Source of the DNA: Thermaurantimonas sp046299575 | GTDB lineage: Bacteria; Bacteroidota; Bacteroidia; Flavobacteriales; Schleiferiaceae | DNA: 64,000 bases | Direction: 5' to 3' | Assembly: GCF_046299575.1 (NCBI RefSeq) | Contig: NZ_JBKBHX010000002.1 | Location: forward strand, 1 to 64,000 | Shown here: in pieces, positions 17,078-26,367 of the stretch | Layout: every line of letters begins with the position of its first letter | Position numbering within the stretch: the first letter of the stretch is position 1 | Position numbers and translations under genes: made by a program | The notes under the pieces: model-generated | What the model was told of the DNA's origin: nothing | Seen by the model: the letters and a program-made list of their open reading frames with translations, nothing else | Database searches by the model: none

Positions 17078-17096
17078 GTAATTTGCAGCAAATTAC
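17078..17096. promoter_or_regulatory. Perfect 19-bp inverted repeat immediately upstream of topA
   Basis: GTAATTTGC and GCAAATTAC pair perfectly around a single central A, ending 6 bp before the topA ATG. The left arm contains a TAnTTTG-like element, so the palindrome may overlap a -7 region and act as an operator or as a 5' mRNA hairpin. Confidence 0.5.
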
Positions 17097-17102
17097 CCGC
17101 CG

Positions 17103-19397
17103 ATGGCAAAAAATTTACTCATAGTAGAGTCGCCTGCAAAGGCAAAAACCATTGAAAAATTTTTAGGAAAAGATTACAAAGTAGAGAGTTCGTATGGCCA
17201 TATCAGAGATCTGGATACCAAGGGATTGAGTGTAGATGTTGAGAACAATTTTAAGCCCAAGTACGTCATATCTCCCGATAAAAAAGAGATTGTCAATAAA
17301 TTAAAAAAATTAGCCCAAGAAGCCGAAACTGTATGGTTGGCTAGCGATGAAGACCGCGAGGGAGAAGCAATATCTTGGCATTTGGCCGAAACGCTGAAGC
17401 TCGATCCCATGAAAACCAATCGCATTGTTTTTCATGAGATTACAAAAACTGCCATCGAAAATTCCATAAAAAATCCCCGAAAAATTGACCTTAATTTAGT
17501 AAACGCACAACAGGCGCGACGTATTCTAGACCGCTTGGTGGGCTTCGAAATGTCACCTGTGCTATGGAAAAAAATCAAAAGTGGACTCAGTGCGGGCAGA
17601 GTGCAGTCGGTGGCAGTTCGACTTATCGTAGAGCGCGAACGCGAAATTCATCAATTTCAATCCACTTCCTACTTTCGAGTAGTTGCAATCTTCCAAAGTG
17701 CTGATGGCAAAACCTTTAAAGCTGAACTCAATCAGCGCTTCGATACAGAGGATCAAGCCCTTGATTTTCTTAAAAAAGTTACGGGATTTCCCTTTCAAAT
17801 AACCGATGTAGAGAAAAAGTCGGCGACGCGCTCGCCGGCGCCCCCGTTTACTACTTCTACACTTCAGCAGGAAGCATCGCGCAAGCTCGGTTTCTCCGTA
17901 TCGCAAACCATGACCCTTGCTCAGAAACTTTACGAAGACGGTTATATCACTTACATGCGTACCGACAGCGTAAACCTGAGCGAAGAAGCTTTAGCCGCGA
18001 TACAAAATCAAATTAAATCCGAGTTTGGCGAAGAGTACTCCAAAGTGCGTCGATATACGACCAAGTCAAAAGGCGCACAGGAAGCCCATGAGGCAATACG
18101 TCCGACGTATTTCGACAAGAAAGTAGCAGGCAGCGATGCCCAGCAGAAAAAGCTATACGAACTCATCTGGAAACGGGCTGTTGCCTCTCAAATGGCGGAT
18201 GCTCAAATTGATAGAACTATCATTTCCATCAGTGCTCCTGGCGATGAACTCCTTTTTCAAGCAAAGGGTGAAGTCATCCGCTTTGATGGATTTTTAAAAC
18301 TTTACATCGAAGGCACGGATGATGAGGAGACCGATGAAGATTCAGCCCTTTTGCCAAATGTGCAAAGGGGTGATTCTGTAAAAGCACTTGAAATTCAGGC
18401 TACTCAACGATTCACAAAGCATCCACCTCGCTACACGGAAGCTTCGCTCGTCAAGAAACTCGAGGAGCTTGGCATCGGTCGTCCATCGACCTACGCCCCC
18501 ACCATTGCTACCATTATAAAAAGGGGTTACGTTCATAAACCCGTCTTAGAAGGTAAAACCAGAGATTACAAAATTTTCACCTGGGAAGACGGTTCTGTAA
18601 AAGAAAAAACCGAAACCGAAGTGACCGGAGCCGAGAAAAACAAACTCCTGCCTACAGATATCGGCTTTTTGGTTACAGATTTTTTGGTTGAAAATTTCAA
18701 CGACATCCTTGACTATCAATTTACTGCCCAGGTCGAAGAAGAATTTGACGAAATTGCCCGCGGTCAGAAAGACTGGGTGGAAATGATCCGTAACTTTTAC
18801 AACCACTTTCATCCAACGGTGGAGGAGGCATCTGAGAAAAAAGAAAAAGTGAAAGGCGAGCGCGTTCTCGGCACCGACCCAAAAACAGGTAAAATCGTAT
18901 ATGCCAAAATAGGTCGATACGGGCCAATGATTCAAATTGGAGAGAATACCGACAGTGAAAAACCACAGTTTGCAAGCCTGCTGAAAAATCAGTCAATTGA
19001 AACCATTACATTAGAGGAGGCCTTAAAGCTCTTTGAATTGCCTCGCAAAGTAGGAGAATACGAAGGTAAAGAAATTGTAGCTGCAGTAGGCAAGTATGGT
19101 CCTTACTTAAGATATGGCGACTCTTTTATTTCCTTAAATCCCAACCAAGGAGTAAGCCCACTCACCGTAACACTCGAGCAAGCCATTGAACTGATTGAAG
19201 AGAAGCGAAAGTCATCCGATTCGGGAATAATCCAAAAATTTGATAGTGTGACTCCTGAAATTCAGGTGCTAAAAGGACGTTACGGTCCCTACATTAAACA
19301 AGGCAAAAACAATTACAAAATTCCTAAAGGCACAAATCCGCAAGACCTTACCCTTGAACAGTGCTTACAAATTATCGAAGCCCAGAAAGCCAAATAA
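17103..19397 (+). CDS. topA: DNA topoisomerase I (type IA)
   Basis: 764 residues. It relaxes negative supercoils through a tyrosine-DNA intermediate. The TOPRIM domain is at the N terminus (LLIVESPAKAKTIEKFL, ASDEDREGEAISWHL), the catalytic tyrosine is Tyr284 in GYITYMRTDS, and the family strings GLSAGRVQSVAVRL and GIGRPSTYAPTI are intact. The C terminus carries repeated GRYGPMIQIG, GKYGPYLRYG and GRYGPYIKQG modules instead of cysteine zinc fingers, a common bacterial variant. The next gene starts 12 bp downstream and is probably co-transcribed. Confidence 0.98.
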   Translation: MAKNLLIVESPAKAKTIEKFLGKDYKVESSYGHIRDLDTKGLSVDVENNFKPKYVISPDKKEIVNKLKKLAQEAETVWLASDEDREGEAISWHLAETLKLDPMKTNRIVFHEITKTAIENSIKNPRKIDLNLVNAQQARRILDRLVGFEMSPVLWKKIKSGLSAGRVQSVAVRLIVEREREIHQFQSTSYFRVVAIFQSADGKTFKAELNQRFDTEDQALDFLKKVTGFPFQITDVEKKSATRSPAPPFTTSTLQQEASRKLGFSVSQTMTLAQKLYEDGYITYMRTDSVNLSEEALAAIQNQIKSEFGEEYSKVRRYTTKSKGAQEAHEAIRPTYFDKKVAGSDAQQKKLYELIWKRAVASQMADAQIDRTIISISAPGDELLFQAKGEVIRFDGFLKLYIEGTDDEETDEDSALLPNVQRGDSVKALEIQATQRFTKHPPRYTEASLVKKLEELGIGRPSTYAPTIATIIKRGYVHKPVLEGKTRDYKIFTWEDGSVKEKTETEVTGAEKNKLLPTDIGFLVTDFLVENFNDILDYQFTAQVEEEFDEIARGQKDWVEMIRNFYNHFHPTVEEASEKKEKVKGERVLGTDPKTGKIVYAKIGRYGPMIQIGENTDSEKPQFASLLKNQSIETITLEEALKLFELPRKVGEYEGKEIVAAVGKYGPYLRYGDSFISLNPNQGVSPLTVTLEQAIELIEEKRKSSDSGIIQKFDSVTPEIQVLKGRYGPYIKQGKNNYKIPKGTNPQDLTLEQCLQIIEAQKAK

Positions 19398-19409
19398 TAA
19401 CCTCGCTAC

Positions 19410-20594
19410 ATGGAATTGAAAGAGTTGCTCTATCCGGTACCCGACTACTGCGTAGATGAAGTCAGAGAACAGCTGCCCACTCGACTTGGCAGTTTGATTC
19501 GATATCACAGCGAGTTCGAAGGATTACCCGATCTTGAAAACGCCAGACTCGCCATAATCGGTGTGCCTGAAGACAGAGGCTCGCAACATAACAAAGGTAG
19601 CGCTTCGGGTGTCGATAAAATTCGCTATCAATATTACAAGCTCTTTCCTGGCGAATGGAATACTGATGCAATCGTTGATCTCGGAAATATACAAAAGGGT
19701 TATACTCTTACAGATACATATGCTGCTTTGCAATATGTATGTGAAGAGTTGATTGTGCGACAGATCATACCTATAGTGATAGGTGGTTCAAACGATTTGC
19801 TCTATCCGTTGTACAAAAGCTTTCAAAAAGCTGAACAATTCGTTAACATCAGTGCCGTAGATCCTTTTTTCGATCTTGGTAACCACACTAACGAGGTAAA
19901 TGACGAAAACTATCTAAGTCACATTGTTTTAAACCAGCCGTTTCTCCTAAACAATTTCACAAACATCGGTTACCAGAGCTATCTAGTGAGTCCCGACGAA
20001 GTGCAGCTGATGGAAAAAATGTATTTTGACTATCACCGTTTGGGAGACGTTAGACCAGTAAAACGAGTTGAGCCGCTCATCCGAAATGCCGACATTGTTT
20101 CTTTTGACATGATTAGTGTTAAAGCAGCTGATAATCCCGGGCATGCTCAGGTACAGCCCAATGGATTTACCGGTGATGAGGCATGCTCCATCATGCGTTA
20201 TGCCGGATTGAGCGATAAGTTGTCGGCTATCGGGTTGTTTGGATACAATCCTGCTTTTGATCATCACGCCATTTCAGCCTCATTAGCGGCACAAATGTTA
20301 TGGTATTTCATTGAAGGGTATTTTTTGAGAAAGGGGGATTATCCTATCTGTTCGAAAAAAGATTTTTTAAAATTTACAGTGATAATTGAAGAAGGAGATT
20401 ATACAATTGTTTTTTACAAAAATCCTAGAACAGGTAGATGGTGGATGGAAATTCCCTTAAATAATCCTCTGGATAAGAACATCGAAAGACACCTTTTAAT
20501 ACCCTGTGATGAGGAAGATTACAACAATGCCGTGAACCAGGAAATACCACTGCGATGGTGGAAAGCCATGCAGAAAAATGCGCTGATTTCCTGA
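19410..20594 (+). CDS. Arginase/formimidoylglutamase-fold protein with degenerate metal site
   Basis: 394 residues with the ureohydrolase fold: LAIIGVPEDRGSQHNKGSASGVDKIR near residue 50, then the three regions that normally carry the two Mn ligand sets. All are altered: the usual GGxHD is GGSND (Asn128), the usual DAHxD is DPFFD (Asp151, Phe153, Asp155), and the usual SFDxD is SFDMI (Asp233, Ile235). At least three canonical ligands are therefore lost, so arginase-type hydrolysis is unlikely and a pseudoenzyme or altered function is inferred. A C-terminal extension of roughly 90 residues (from SKKDFLKFTVIIEEGDYTIVFYKNPRTGRWWMEIP) is added. It lies 12 bp after topA and 88 bp before porP-gldKLMN, which hints at a T9SS-related role. 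Automated pipelines may call it formimidoylglutamase. Confidence 0.8.
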   Translation: MELKELLYPVPDYCVDEVREQLPTRLGSLIRYHSEFEGLPDLENARLAIIGVPEDRGSQHNKGSASGVDKIRYQYYKLFPGEWNTDAIVDLGNIQKGYTLTDTYAALQYVCEELIVRQIIPIVIGGSNDLLYPLYKSFQKAEQFVNISAVDPFFDLGNHTNEVNDENYLSHIVLNQPFLLNNFTNIGYQSYLVSPDEVQLMEKMYFDYHRLGDVRPVKRVEPLIRNADIVSFDMISVKAADNPGHAQVQPNGFTGDEACSIMRYAGLSDKLSAIGLFGYNPAFDHHAISASLAAQMLWYFIEGYFLRKGDYPICSKKDFLKFTVIIEEGDYTIVFYKNPRTGRWWMEIPLNNPLDKNIERHLLIPCDEEDYNNAVNQEIPLRWWKAMQKNALIS

Positions 20595-20682
20595 GAAAAT
20601 CGGAAAATTAAAATTTCCCTTTTGGAAAATTAAAAAAGTCATAAATTAGCCAAAACTTAAAGCGATTACATAACTTGGGCGC

Positions 20683-21630
20683 ATGAAGAAATTTTCGGTC
20701 CTATTTTTTATTTTTTTCCTTACAAAATTCACATTTGCCCAGCAGGAGATTCAGTTTACGCAATTTATGTTTAATCGTACTTTCTATAATCCTGCTCATA
20801 CTGGAATGTCACCCGCCATTTGTGCTACTGTTTTTAACAGAAGTCAGTGGGTTGGTTTCGATGGTGCCCCTGTTACATTAAGCGGTGTGCTTGAGTCGCC
20901 TATCAATTTTTTACATGGAGGCTTAGGTCTAAGACTTTACAGAGATCAAATCGGTTTTTTTGACGATATAAATTTTGGTTTGTCCTATTCGTACCATATC
21001 GAGCGTGCTGAAGGCAGATTAGGTATTGGTCTGCGAGTAGATTTGGTAAACAAGTCAATCGGCAATGCTGATTGGATTACTCCGAGCGGCAACCTCTGGG
21101 TAAGTGATGGATCGATTGGTGCTCCTGCTTCGAGTGGTCTATCACCCGATATCTCGTTTGGTATTTATTATGAAGGAACAAAGTTTAGTGCAGGACTTGC
21201 ATCCACCCGACTGCTCGAGGCAGAAACCGATTTGCAAAATGGCACAGGTGGGGTTGTGAAGTTTAGAGGTCGTCGTACACTTTTAGGAAACTTTGGATAC
21301 AACTTTACTTTTGAAGGCACCAATTGGGTTTTTGTGCCAGGTACTTTTATAAAATATGATTTCACAAAACTTCAGGCTGACCTTAACGTGATGGCCTATT
21401 ACAACGAGAAATTCTGGGGAGGCTTATCTTATCGATTTGTCGATGCCATTGCACTTATTGCCGGTGCGCAAGTGCTTCCCTCGTTAGCTGTTGGGTATTC
21501 ATATGACCTTACTACTTCTTCGATTCGCAGAGTATCATCTGGTAGCCATGAAATCTTTTTGAGATACTGCTTTAAGATCACAATTCCTCCGAGAGAAATT
21601 GGCAGTTATAGAAATGTTAGATTTTTGTAA
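20683..21630 (+). CDS. porP: PorP/SprF family type IX secretion system membrane protein heading the gldKLMN cluster
   Basis: 315 residues with a signal peptide (VLFFIFFLTKFTFAQ) and the family signature QEIQFTQFMFNRTFYNPAHTGMSP, then barrel strands up to the C terminus (SSGSHEIFLRYCFKI). Position directly in front of gldK matches the porP-porK-porL-porM-porN arrangement of Porphyromonas gingivalis, so this copy is probably the core PorP rather than a cargo-specific SprF; that assignment is from context. TAACTTGG at 20671-20678 is a one-mismatch -7 element only 4 bp before the ATG, which would give a very short leader. The gld genes follow on the same strand. Confidence 0.88.
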   Translation: MKKFSVLFFIFFLTKFTFAQQEIQFTQFMFNRTFYNPAHTGMSPAICATVFNRSQWVGFDGAPVTLSGVLESPINFLHGGLGLRLYRDQIGFFDDINFGLSYSYHIERAEGRLGIGLRVDLVNKSIGNADWITPSGNLWVSDGSIGAPASSGLSPDISFGIYYEGTKFSAGLASTRLLEAETDLQNGTGGVVKFRGRRTLLGNFGYNFTFEGTNWVFVPGTFIKYDFTKLQADLNVMAYYNEKFWGGLSYRFVDAIALIAGAQVLPSLAVGYSYDLTTSSIRRVSSGSHEIFLRYCFKITIPPREIGSYRNVRFL

Positions 21631-21715
21631 TATAGCGGCCTGAAATAAATACCTGAAATCATCGTTAAAACGAATGACTAAAAAACTACAATACAATCGT
21701 CAAATAAACCACAAT

Positions 21716-23137
21716 ATGACAAGAGTTGCCTCATGGCTATTTTTGGCTGGCGTTGTACTGAGCTCTTGCAGGAGTTCAGACCACGGTGAGCTTGTAGGCG
21801 TAAAAGATAGACCAAGATGGTATCCTTCAGAGCCATATGGAATGGTCTTCATTAGACAAGGTTCGTTTAATATGGGCAATTCTGATCAGGATGTGCCTTA
21901 TGCACAAATTAGCCCTACCAAAACAGTTTCAGTACCTGCCTTTTGGATGGATCAAACTGAAATTACCAACAATGAATACCGTCAGTTTGTAGAGTGGGTG
22001 AGAGACTCCATCCTCAGATATCGCCTTGCTGAGAATGAAAACGTTCAAGGATATGAGTTTATCACTCCCGATAACGTAAAAAGGCCGACATTTTTTGACG
22101 AATACATGAATGCCAACTATCCGGATTCTATGAAGCGCACCTTAAATTGGGAGCCTAAATTGATCTGGGATGTTCGCAAATATCCAAGTGAGGAATACAC
22201 ACAAATCATCGAGTCGATGTATTTGCCTCCCGAAGAGCGTTTTATGGGTGAGCGAATAATCGATGCTCGTCAACTCAATTACGTATTCTTTTGGATAAAC
22301 AAGCAAAAAGCTGCTCAAAAGTCAAACCGAGTGATTTTCGATTATTTTGACGACGACAACGACGGTAAAAAGTTTTCATACCGCGATTACATTAAAGACA
22401 CCAAAGAAGAATCAGACAGGTCTTCTTTCTTTGAGCAGTCAATTATCAATGTCTATCCCGATACACTCTGCTGGATTCACGATTTTGCCTACTCTTTTAA
22501 TGAGCACATGCATGACGATTATTTCTATCATCCTGCTTATGACGACTACCCAGTAGTGGGAATCACTTGGAAGCAAGCTCGCGCCTTCTGTAATTGGAGA
22601 ACCAAGTACAGAAACGATTACCTCGTTTCCATAGGTGAACCAAAGGAAAAAGAATTCCGCCTGCCCACTGAAGCTGAATGGGAGTATGCTGCCAGAGGTG
22701 GTATCAACAATATGACATATCCTTGGGGTGGTCCTTATGCCATCAACTCATCAGGTTGCTATTTGGCCAACTTCAAGCCCATGCGCGGTAATCTGACGGC
22801 CGACGGTGGTTTCTATCCGGTAAAAGTGACTGCTTATAATCCTAATGGCTATAACTTATTTAACATGGCCGGAAATGTGGCCGAATGGACTTCAACGGCT
22901 TTTGATGCGGCCTCATATTACTATGTAAGTGACATTAGTCCTGATTTTCAGTACAATGCCAGCGAACGTGATGATGAGACTTTGAAGCGGAAAGTAATAC
23001 GCGGTGGTTCTTGGAAGGATGTAGCCTATTATCTGCAAGTGAGTACACGCGACTTCGAATACCAGGATACCGCCAAGTCTTATGTCGGATTCCGTTGTGT
23101 TCAATCGTTCCTCGGTAGAGATATTAAAGATTTTTAA
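21716..23137 (+). CDS. gldK: T9SS / gliding motility lipoprotein GldK (PorK)
   Basis: About 473 residues from the ATG at 21716, which gives a standard lipoprotein signal (LFLAGVVLSSC, Cys18); an ATG at 21674 in the same frame would add 14 residues. GldK/PorK is an outer-membrane lipoprotein that forms a periplasmic ring with GldN. It has the FGE-sulfatase (SUMF1) fold: FIRQGSFNMGNSDQDVPY, VPAFWMDQTEITNNEYRQFV, FRLPTEAEWEYAARGG, NLFNMAGNVAEWTSTAF, KVIRGGSWKD, YVGFRCVQ. A long acidic insertion lies between the first and second parts of the domain, as in other GldK proteins. gldL follows after 43 bp. Confidence 0.95.
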   Translation: MTRVASWLFLAGVVLSSCRSSDHGELVGVKDRPRWYPSEPYGMVFIRQGSFNMGNSDQDVPYAQISPTKTVSVPAFWMDQTEITNNEYRQFVEWVRDSILRYRLAENENVQGYEFITPDNVKRPTFFDEYMNANYPDSMKRTLNWEPKLIWDVRKYPSEEYTQIIESMYLPPEERFMGERIIDARQLNYVFFWINKQKAAQKSNRVIFDYFDDDNDGKKFSYRDYIKDTKEESDRSSFFEQSIINVYPDTLCWIHDFAYSFNEHMHDDYFYHPAYDDYPVVGITWKQARAFCNWRTKYRNDYLVSIGEPKEKEFRLPTEAEWEYAARGGINNMTYPWGGPYAINSSGCYLANFKPMRGNLTADGGFYPVKVTAYNPNGYNLFNMAGNVAEWTSTAFDAASYYYVSDISPDFQYNASERDDETLKRKVIRGGSWKDVAYYLQVSTRDFEYQDTAKSYVGFRCVQSFLGRDIKDF

Positions 23138-23180
23138 CCAACAAGTCAATCCTATTGTTTAACTCTAATCTAAATCAAAC

Positions 23181-23855
23181 ATGCCACTCATCGATGTAAA
23201 TGGTAAAAAGTTTAAAAACTTCTTGGCAAAACTTTACGGTTTTGGTGCAGCCGTTGTAATCTTAGGTGCAATGTTTAAGATTCTGCACTGGACAGGTGCT
23301 GACATTATGCTCATAGCAGGTCTATCTACTGAAGCCGTGATCTTCTTCTTCTCAGCATTTGAAAAGCCCGCTCCTGAATATGACTGGACACTCGTTTATC
23401 CCGAACTTGCAGGTGTCGAAGATCTGGATTCAAAAAATTCAAACTCATTGGTTCAACAATCAACTAGCTTGACTCAAGAGCTCGATATGATGCTAAAGGA
23501 GGCTAACATCGATGAGGAACTTATCCGCAGCCTGGGTGACGGCCTCAGAAAATTTGGCGACGCTGCCTCTAAGCTTAATGAAACAATAGATGCCGCTGCT
23601 GGCACTCAGAAATACAGTGAGCAAATCACTCTAGCTGCTAAGCATATGGAAAGTCTTAACGCTTTGTATGCTGTTCAACTCGAAGGCACTGCCAGCCAAA
23701 TGGAACTTCAAAATGCTCTGATAGAAAAACTTGGCAACAGCATTGAAAACACCGAAAAACTTTCATATGAGCTGAACGAACTCGTGACAAACATGGCAGC
23801 TCTGAATAAAGTATATGGTGGAATGCTCTCTGCGATGGGAGTGAGCAGACAATAA
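23181..23855 (+). CDS. gldL: T9SS motor protein GldL (PorL)
   Basis: 224 residues. Two N-terminal membrane helices (KLYGFGAAVVILGAMFKIL and IMLIAGLSTEAVIFFFSAF) precede a cytoplasmic helical region. GldL and GldM form the inner-membrane motor that uses the proton motive force to drive T9SS and gliding. The second helix contains a glutamate (Glu51) at the place where the family carries its functionally important residue. The cytoplasmic part is predicted helical (SLTQELDMMLKEANIDEEL, EKLSYELNELVTNMAAL). It lies within gldKLMN and shares its transcript. Confidence 0.96.
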   Translation: MPLIDVNGKKFKNFLAKLYGFGAAVVILGAMFKILHWTGADIMLIAGLSTEAVIFFFSAFEKPAPEYDWTLVYPELAGVEDLDSKNSNSLVQQSTSLTQELDMMLKEANIDEELIRSLGDGLRKFGDAASKLNETIDAAAGTQKYSEQITLAAKHMESLNALYAVQLEGTASQMELQNALIEKLGNSIENTEKLSYELNELVTNMAALNKVYGGMLSAMGVSRQ

Positions 23856-23891
23856 CCAAAAATTAATCTTTCTTTTATTAAGAATTAAAAG

Positions 23892-25433
23892 ATGGCACAA
23901 GGTAAACTTAGTCCAAGGCAACGAATGATTAACATGATGTATTTAGTGCTCACGGCACTTCTTGCACTAAATATATCTAAAGATATACTTGACGCACTTA
24001 CCAAACTCAATGAAGACCTCGCTTCTACTGTAATGACAGTAGAGAAGAAGCTCGGCTTTATTTACGAAGCTTTTGATAAAGCAGCTGCCGAAAATCCTGA
24101 AAAGGCCGGTAAATGGAGAGACATGGCTTATGAGGTAAAAGAGAAATCAACCGAAGTTTATAACTACATCGAAGGCATTAAGAAAGAACTTGTTGAAATT
24201 ACTGGTGGAATAGATGAAAAATCCGGTAAACCAAAAGGCCTGGACAACAGAGAAAAGGTAGCCAACTATCTTCTCAATGATCCTTCAGTAGGTGGAGCAG
24301 GAAAGGCAAAAGAACTTAGAGCCAAACTCGAGAAATTCAGAGAAGATATGAAGACCTATGTGTCTGACAATCCTTCTTTGATTTCGATGCTCGATGCAAA
24401 CTTCAATACCGGCAAGCAAAAAGTTGGAGATGTTCAAGTAGAATGGGAAAACGCCACATTTGAGCACTATCCACTTGCAGCCGTACTTCCTTTCTTAACC
24501 GGTATTCAAGCAAATGTGCGAAATGCTGAGGCTGATATCATTTCTCATTTACAAAGCAACATAGGTAAAGCGGATTTGAAGTTTACTGACGTTTATGCCG
24601 TAGTAAAGCCAAATGCCCTTTACTTGACGCAAGGCGAAACGTACGAAGCTGAAATTTTCTTAGCGGCTTTTGATGCTACCCAAAAGCCCGATGTATATAT
24701 AAACGGGCAAAAGCTTGATCCTTCAATGATCAGCAACGGGATTGCAAAATACCGCGTAAGCGCGTCTTCTGTAGGTGAAAAATCTTATTCAGGTAAGATT
24801 GTAATTCGCCAAAATGGTGAAGAAAAAGAATACGAAATCCCAACCCAAAAATATACCGTTGCTCCTTCGTCAGTTGTTATATCACCTACAGCAATGAATG
24901 TACTTTACCGCGGTGTGGATAATCCGTTGGAAGTAGGTGTGCCCGGTGTGGATCCCTCAAAAGTAGAGGTGAGAGGTCCAGGCCTCACCAAAAAAACAGA
25001 TGGTACTTACACCGTTGATATCACCAAATTAGAGGGTACCACAGCTACCTATGAAGTGTATGTAAAAACCGACGAAGGAACCAGAAAAGCCGGTGAAAAG
25101 AAATTCCGCATCAAAGGTTTGCCTCAGGCTTCAGGAATGATTTATAACAGAAAGGGTGGTCTTTTCTCAGCTAACGCTGTAAAAAATGCTGAAATTCAAG
25201 CTGTTTTTGAAGACTTTGTGTTTGACCTATCATTGAAAGTCGTATCATTTGAAGTTGTTGTACCCGGATTTCCACCTCAGCAAATTAGAGGCGACAGATT
25301 TGACGATGCTACGCGCAAGAAGATTGAAACTCTGAAGCCAGGTTCGAGCATCACGATTCGCAATATCCGCGCTATCGGCCCCAAAGATTTTCAGGTAACC
25401 AACATATCTCCGATATCTATTGACATTCAATAA
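23892..25433 (+). CDS. gldM: T9SS motor/shaft protein GldM (PorM)
   Basis: 513 residues, the usual length. The N terminus MAQGKLSPRQRMINMMYLVLTALLALNIS is diagnostic and supplies the single membrane helix that packs with GldL. The large periplasmic part comprises four elongated domains in known structures; here a helical first domain is followed by beta-rich domains (DVYAVVKPNALYLTQGETYEAEIFLAAFD, VVISPTAMNVLYRGVDNPLEVGVPG, KVVSFEVVVPGFPPQQIRGDRF). GldM spans the periplasm and touches the GldK/GldN ring. gldN starts 2 bp after its stop. Confidence 0.97.
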   Translation: MAQGKLSPRQRMINMMYLVLTALLALNISKDILDALTKLNEDLASTVMTVEKKLGFIYEAFDKAAAENPEKAGKWRDMAYEVKEKSTEVYNYIEGIKKELVEITGGIDEKSGKPKGLDNREKVANYLLNDPSVGGAGKAKELRAKLEKFREDMKTYVSDNPSLISMLDANFNTGKQKVGDVQVEWENATFEHYPLAAVLPFLTGIQANVRNAEADIISHLQSNIGKADLKFTDVYAVVKPNALYLTQGETYEAEIFLAAFDATQKPDVYINGQKLDPSMISNGIAKYRVSASSVGEKSYSGKIVIRQNGEEKEYEIPTQKYTVAPSSVVISPTAMNVLYRGVDNPLEVGVPGVDPSKVEVRGPGLTKKTDGTYTVDITKLEGTTATYEVYVKTDEGTRKAGEKKFRIKGLPQASGMIYNRKGGLFSANAVKNAEIQAVFEDFVFDLSLKVVSFEVVVPGFPPQQIRGDRFDDATRKKIETLKPGSSITIRNIRAIGPKDFQVTNISPISIDIQ

Positions 25434-25435
25434 AC

Positions 25436-26263
25436 ATGAAAAATAGAATTTTCCTTGTTGTATCCCTAGCATCTGTTGTTACACTCAGTGCTCAGGTGCT
25501 TACCCCGCAGGACGACGGTATCATCCCTGCTGCTACTCGCTTTCACAACAACAATAAGGTGTTTGAATATCCTTATTTAAGAGAAGCTGATCTGATGTGG
25601 AGTACACGTCACTGGGAGCGAATAGATCTCAAGGAAAAAGCAAACTTCCATCTTTACTACCCTGAAACTCCGCTTCCTGACAGAAAATCTCTGTTCAACG
25701 TATTAATTGATGGCATTTTAAAGGAGGCTACAATCGTCGATGTATTTGGCGACGATCGATTTGAGATTCCTTACACTGCCGAAGAGGTAAGCCGTTATGT
25801 TAAAACAATTGACACCATTTTTAACCCAGACGATCCCTCTAAGATCGACCTGATAGATACCATTGAGATTAAAAGTAAAGACGTTATCGCCTATTACATT
25901 AAGTCTGATTGGTATTTCGACAAGCAACGTGGCGAACTTAAAAATAGAATCATTGCAATTGCCCCGGTGGTAAAAAATCCAAGGACTAAGGATATTTACC
26001 CATTGTTTTGGGTTTGGTTTCCAGATGCGCGATATGCTTTGGCAACTAATACTGCGTTCAATCGTGGTAACAATATGCAGCGCCTTACCTTCGACCAAGT
26101 GTTTCATCTCAGATTTTTTACCTCTGTAATTTACAAAGAGGAAAATGTGTATGATCGATCTATAGCAGACTATAAGAGAAAATCAACATTGGAGCAACTG
26201 CTTGAAGGTCAGCAAATAAGAGAGAAACTGAGAAACTTCGAAAACGATTTGTGGGAGTTTTAA
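25436..26263 (+). CDS. gldN: T9SS protein GldN (PorN)
   Basis: 275 residues with a cleavable signal peptide (LVVSLASVVTLSAQ). Conserved GldN strings include LREADLMWSTRHWERIDLKEKANFHLYYP, YYIKSDWYFDKQRGELKNRIIAIAP and LFWVWFPDARYALA. GldN partners with GldK in the periplasmic ring under the outer membrane. It is the last gene of the porP-gldKLMN cluster, lies 2 bp after gldM, and is followed by an intrinsic terminator. Confidence 0.96.
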   Translation: MKNRIFLVVSLASVVTLSAQVLTPQDDGIIPAATRFHNNNKVFEYPYLREADLMWSTRHWERIDLKEKANFHLYYPETPLPDRKSLFNVLIDGILKEATIVDVFGDDRFEIPYTAEEVSRYVKTIDTIFNPDDPSKIDLIDTIEIKSKDVIAYYIKSDWYFDKQRGELKNRIIAIAPVVKNPRTKDIYPLFWVWFPDARYALATNTAFNRGNNMQRLTFDQVFHLRFFTSVIYKEENVYDRSIADYKRKSTLEQLLEGQQIREKLRNFENDLWEF

Positions 26264-26286
26264 GATTCTTAATTGAAAATAAATAT

Positions 26287-26311
26287 GCCGTGGTAAACCC
26301 ACGGCTTTTTT
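26287..26311 (+). terminator. Intrinsic terminator closing the gldKLMN operon
   Basis: GCCGTGG (26287-26293) pairs with CCACGGC (26299-26305), followed by a run of T to 26311. Confidence 0.9.
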
Positions 26312-26323
26312 GTTTAGTAACAG

Positions 26324-26351
26324 TTTATTAAAACAAAAAAATCTACCTTTG
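26324..26351 (+). promoter_or_regulatory. Promoter of the secreted nuclease gene and downstream block
   Basis: TACCTTTG (26344-26351) is an exact -7 TAnnTTTG match with a -33-like TTTA at 26324-26327. CTTTG at 26347-26351 is mirrored by CAAAG at 26356-26360, giving a small inverted repeat over the start region. The ATG is 16 bp downstream. Confidence 0.6.
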
Positions 26352-26367
26352 CAGACAAAGTAATTCA

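Noticed and set aside
20595..20682. Weak GGAAA/TTTCC pairings after the ureohydrolase-like gene as a terminator
   Set aside because: Stems are short, AT-rich and ambiguous, with no clear T run directly after.
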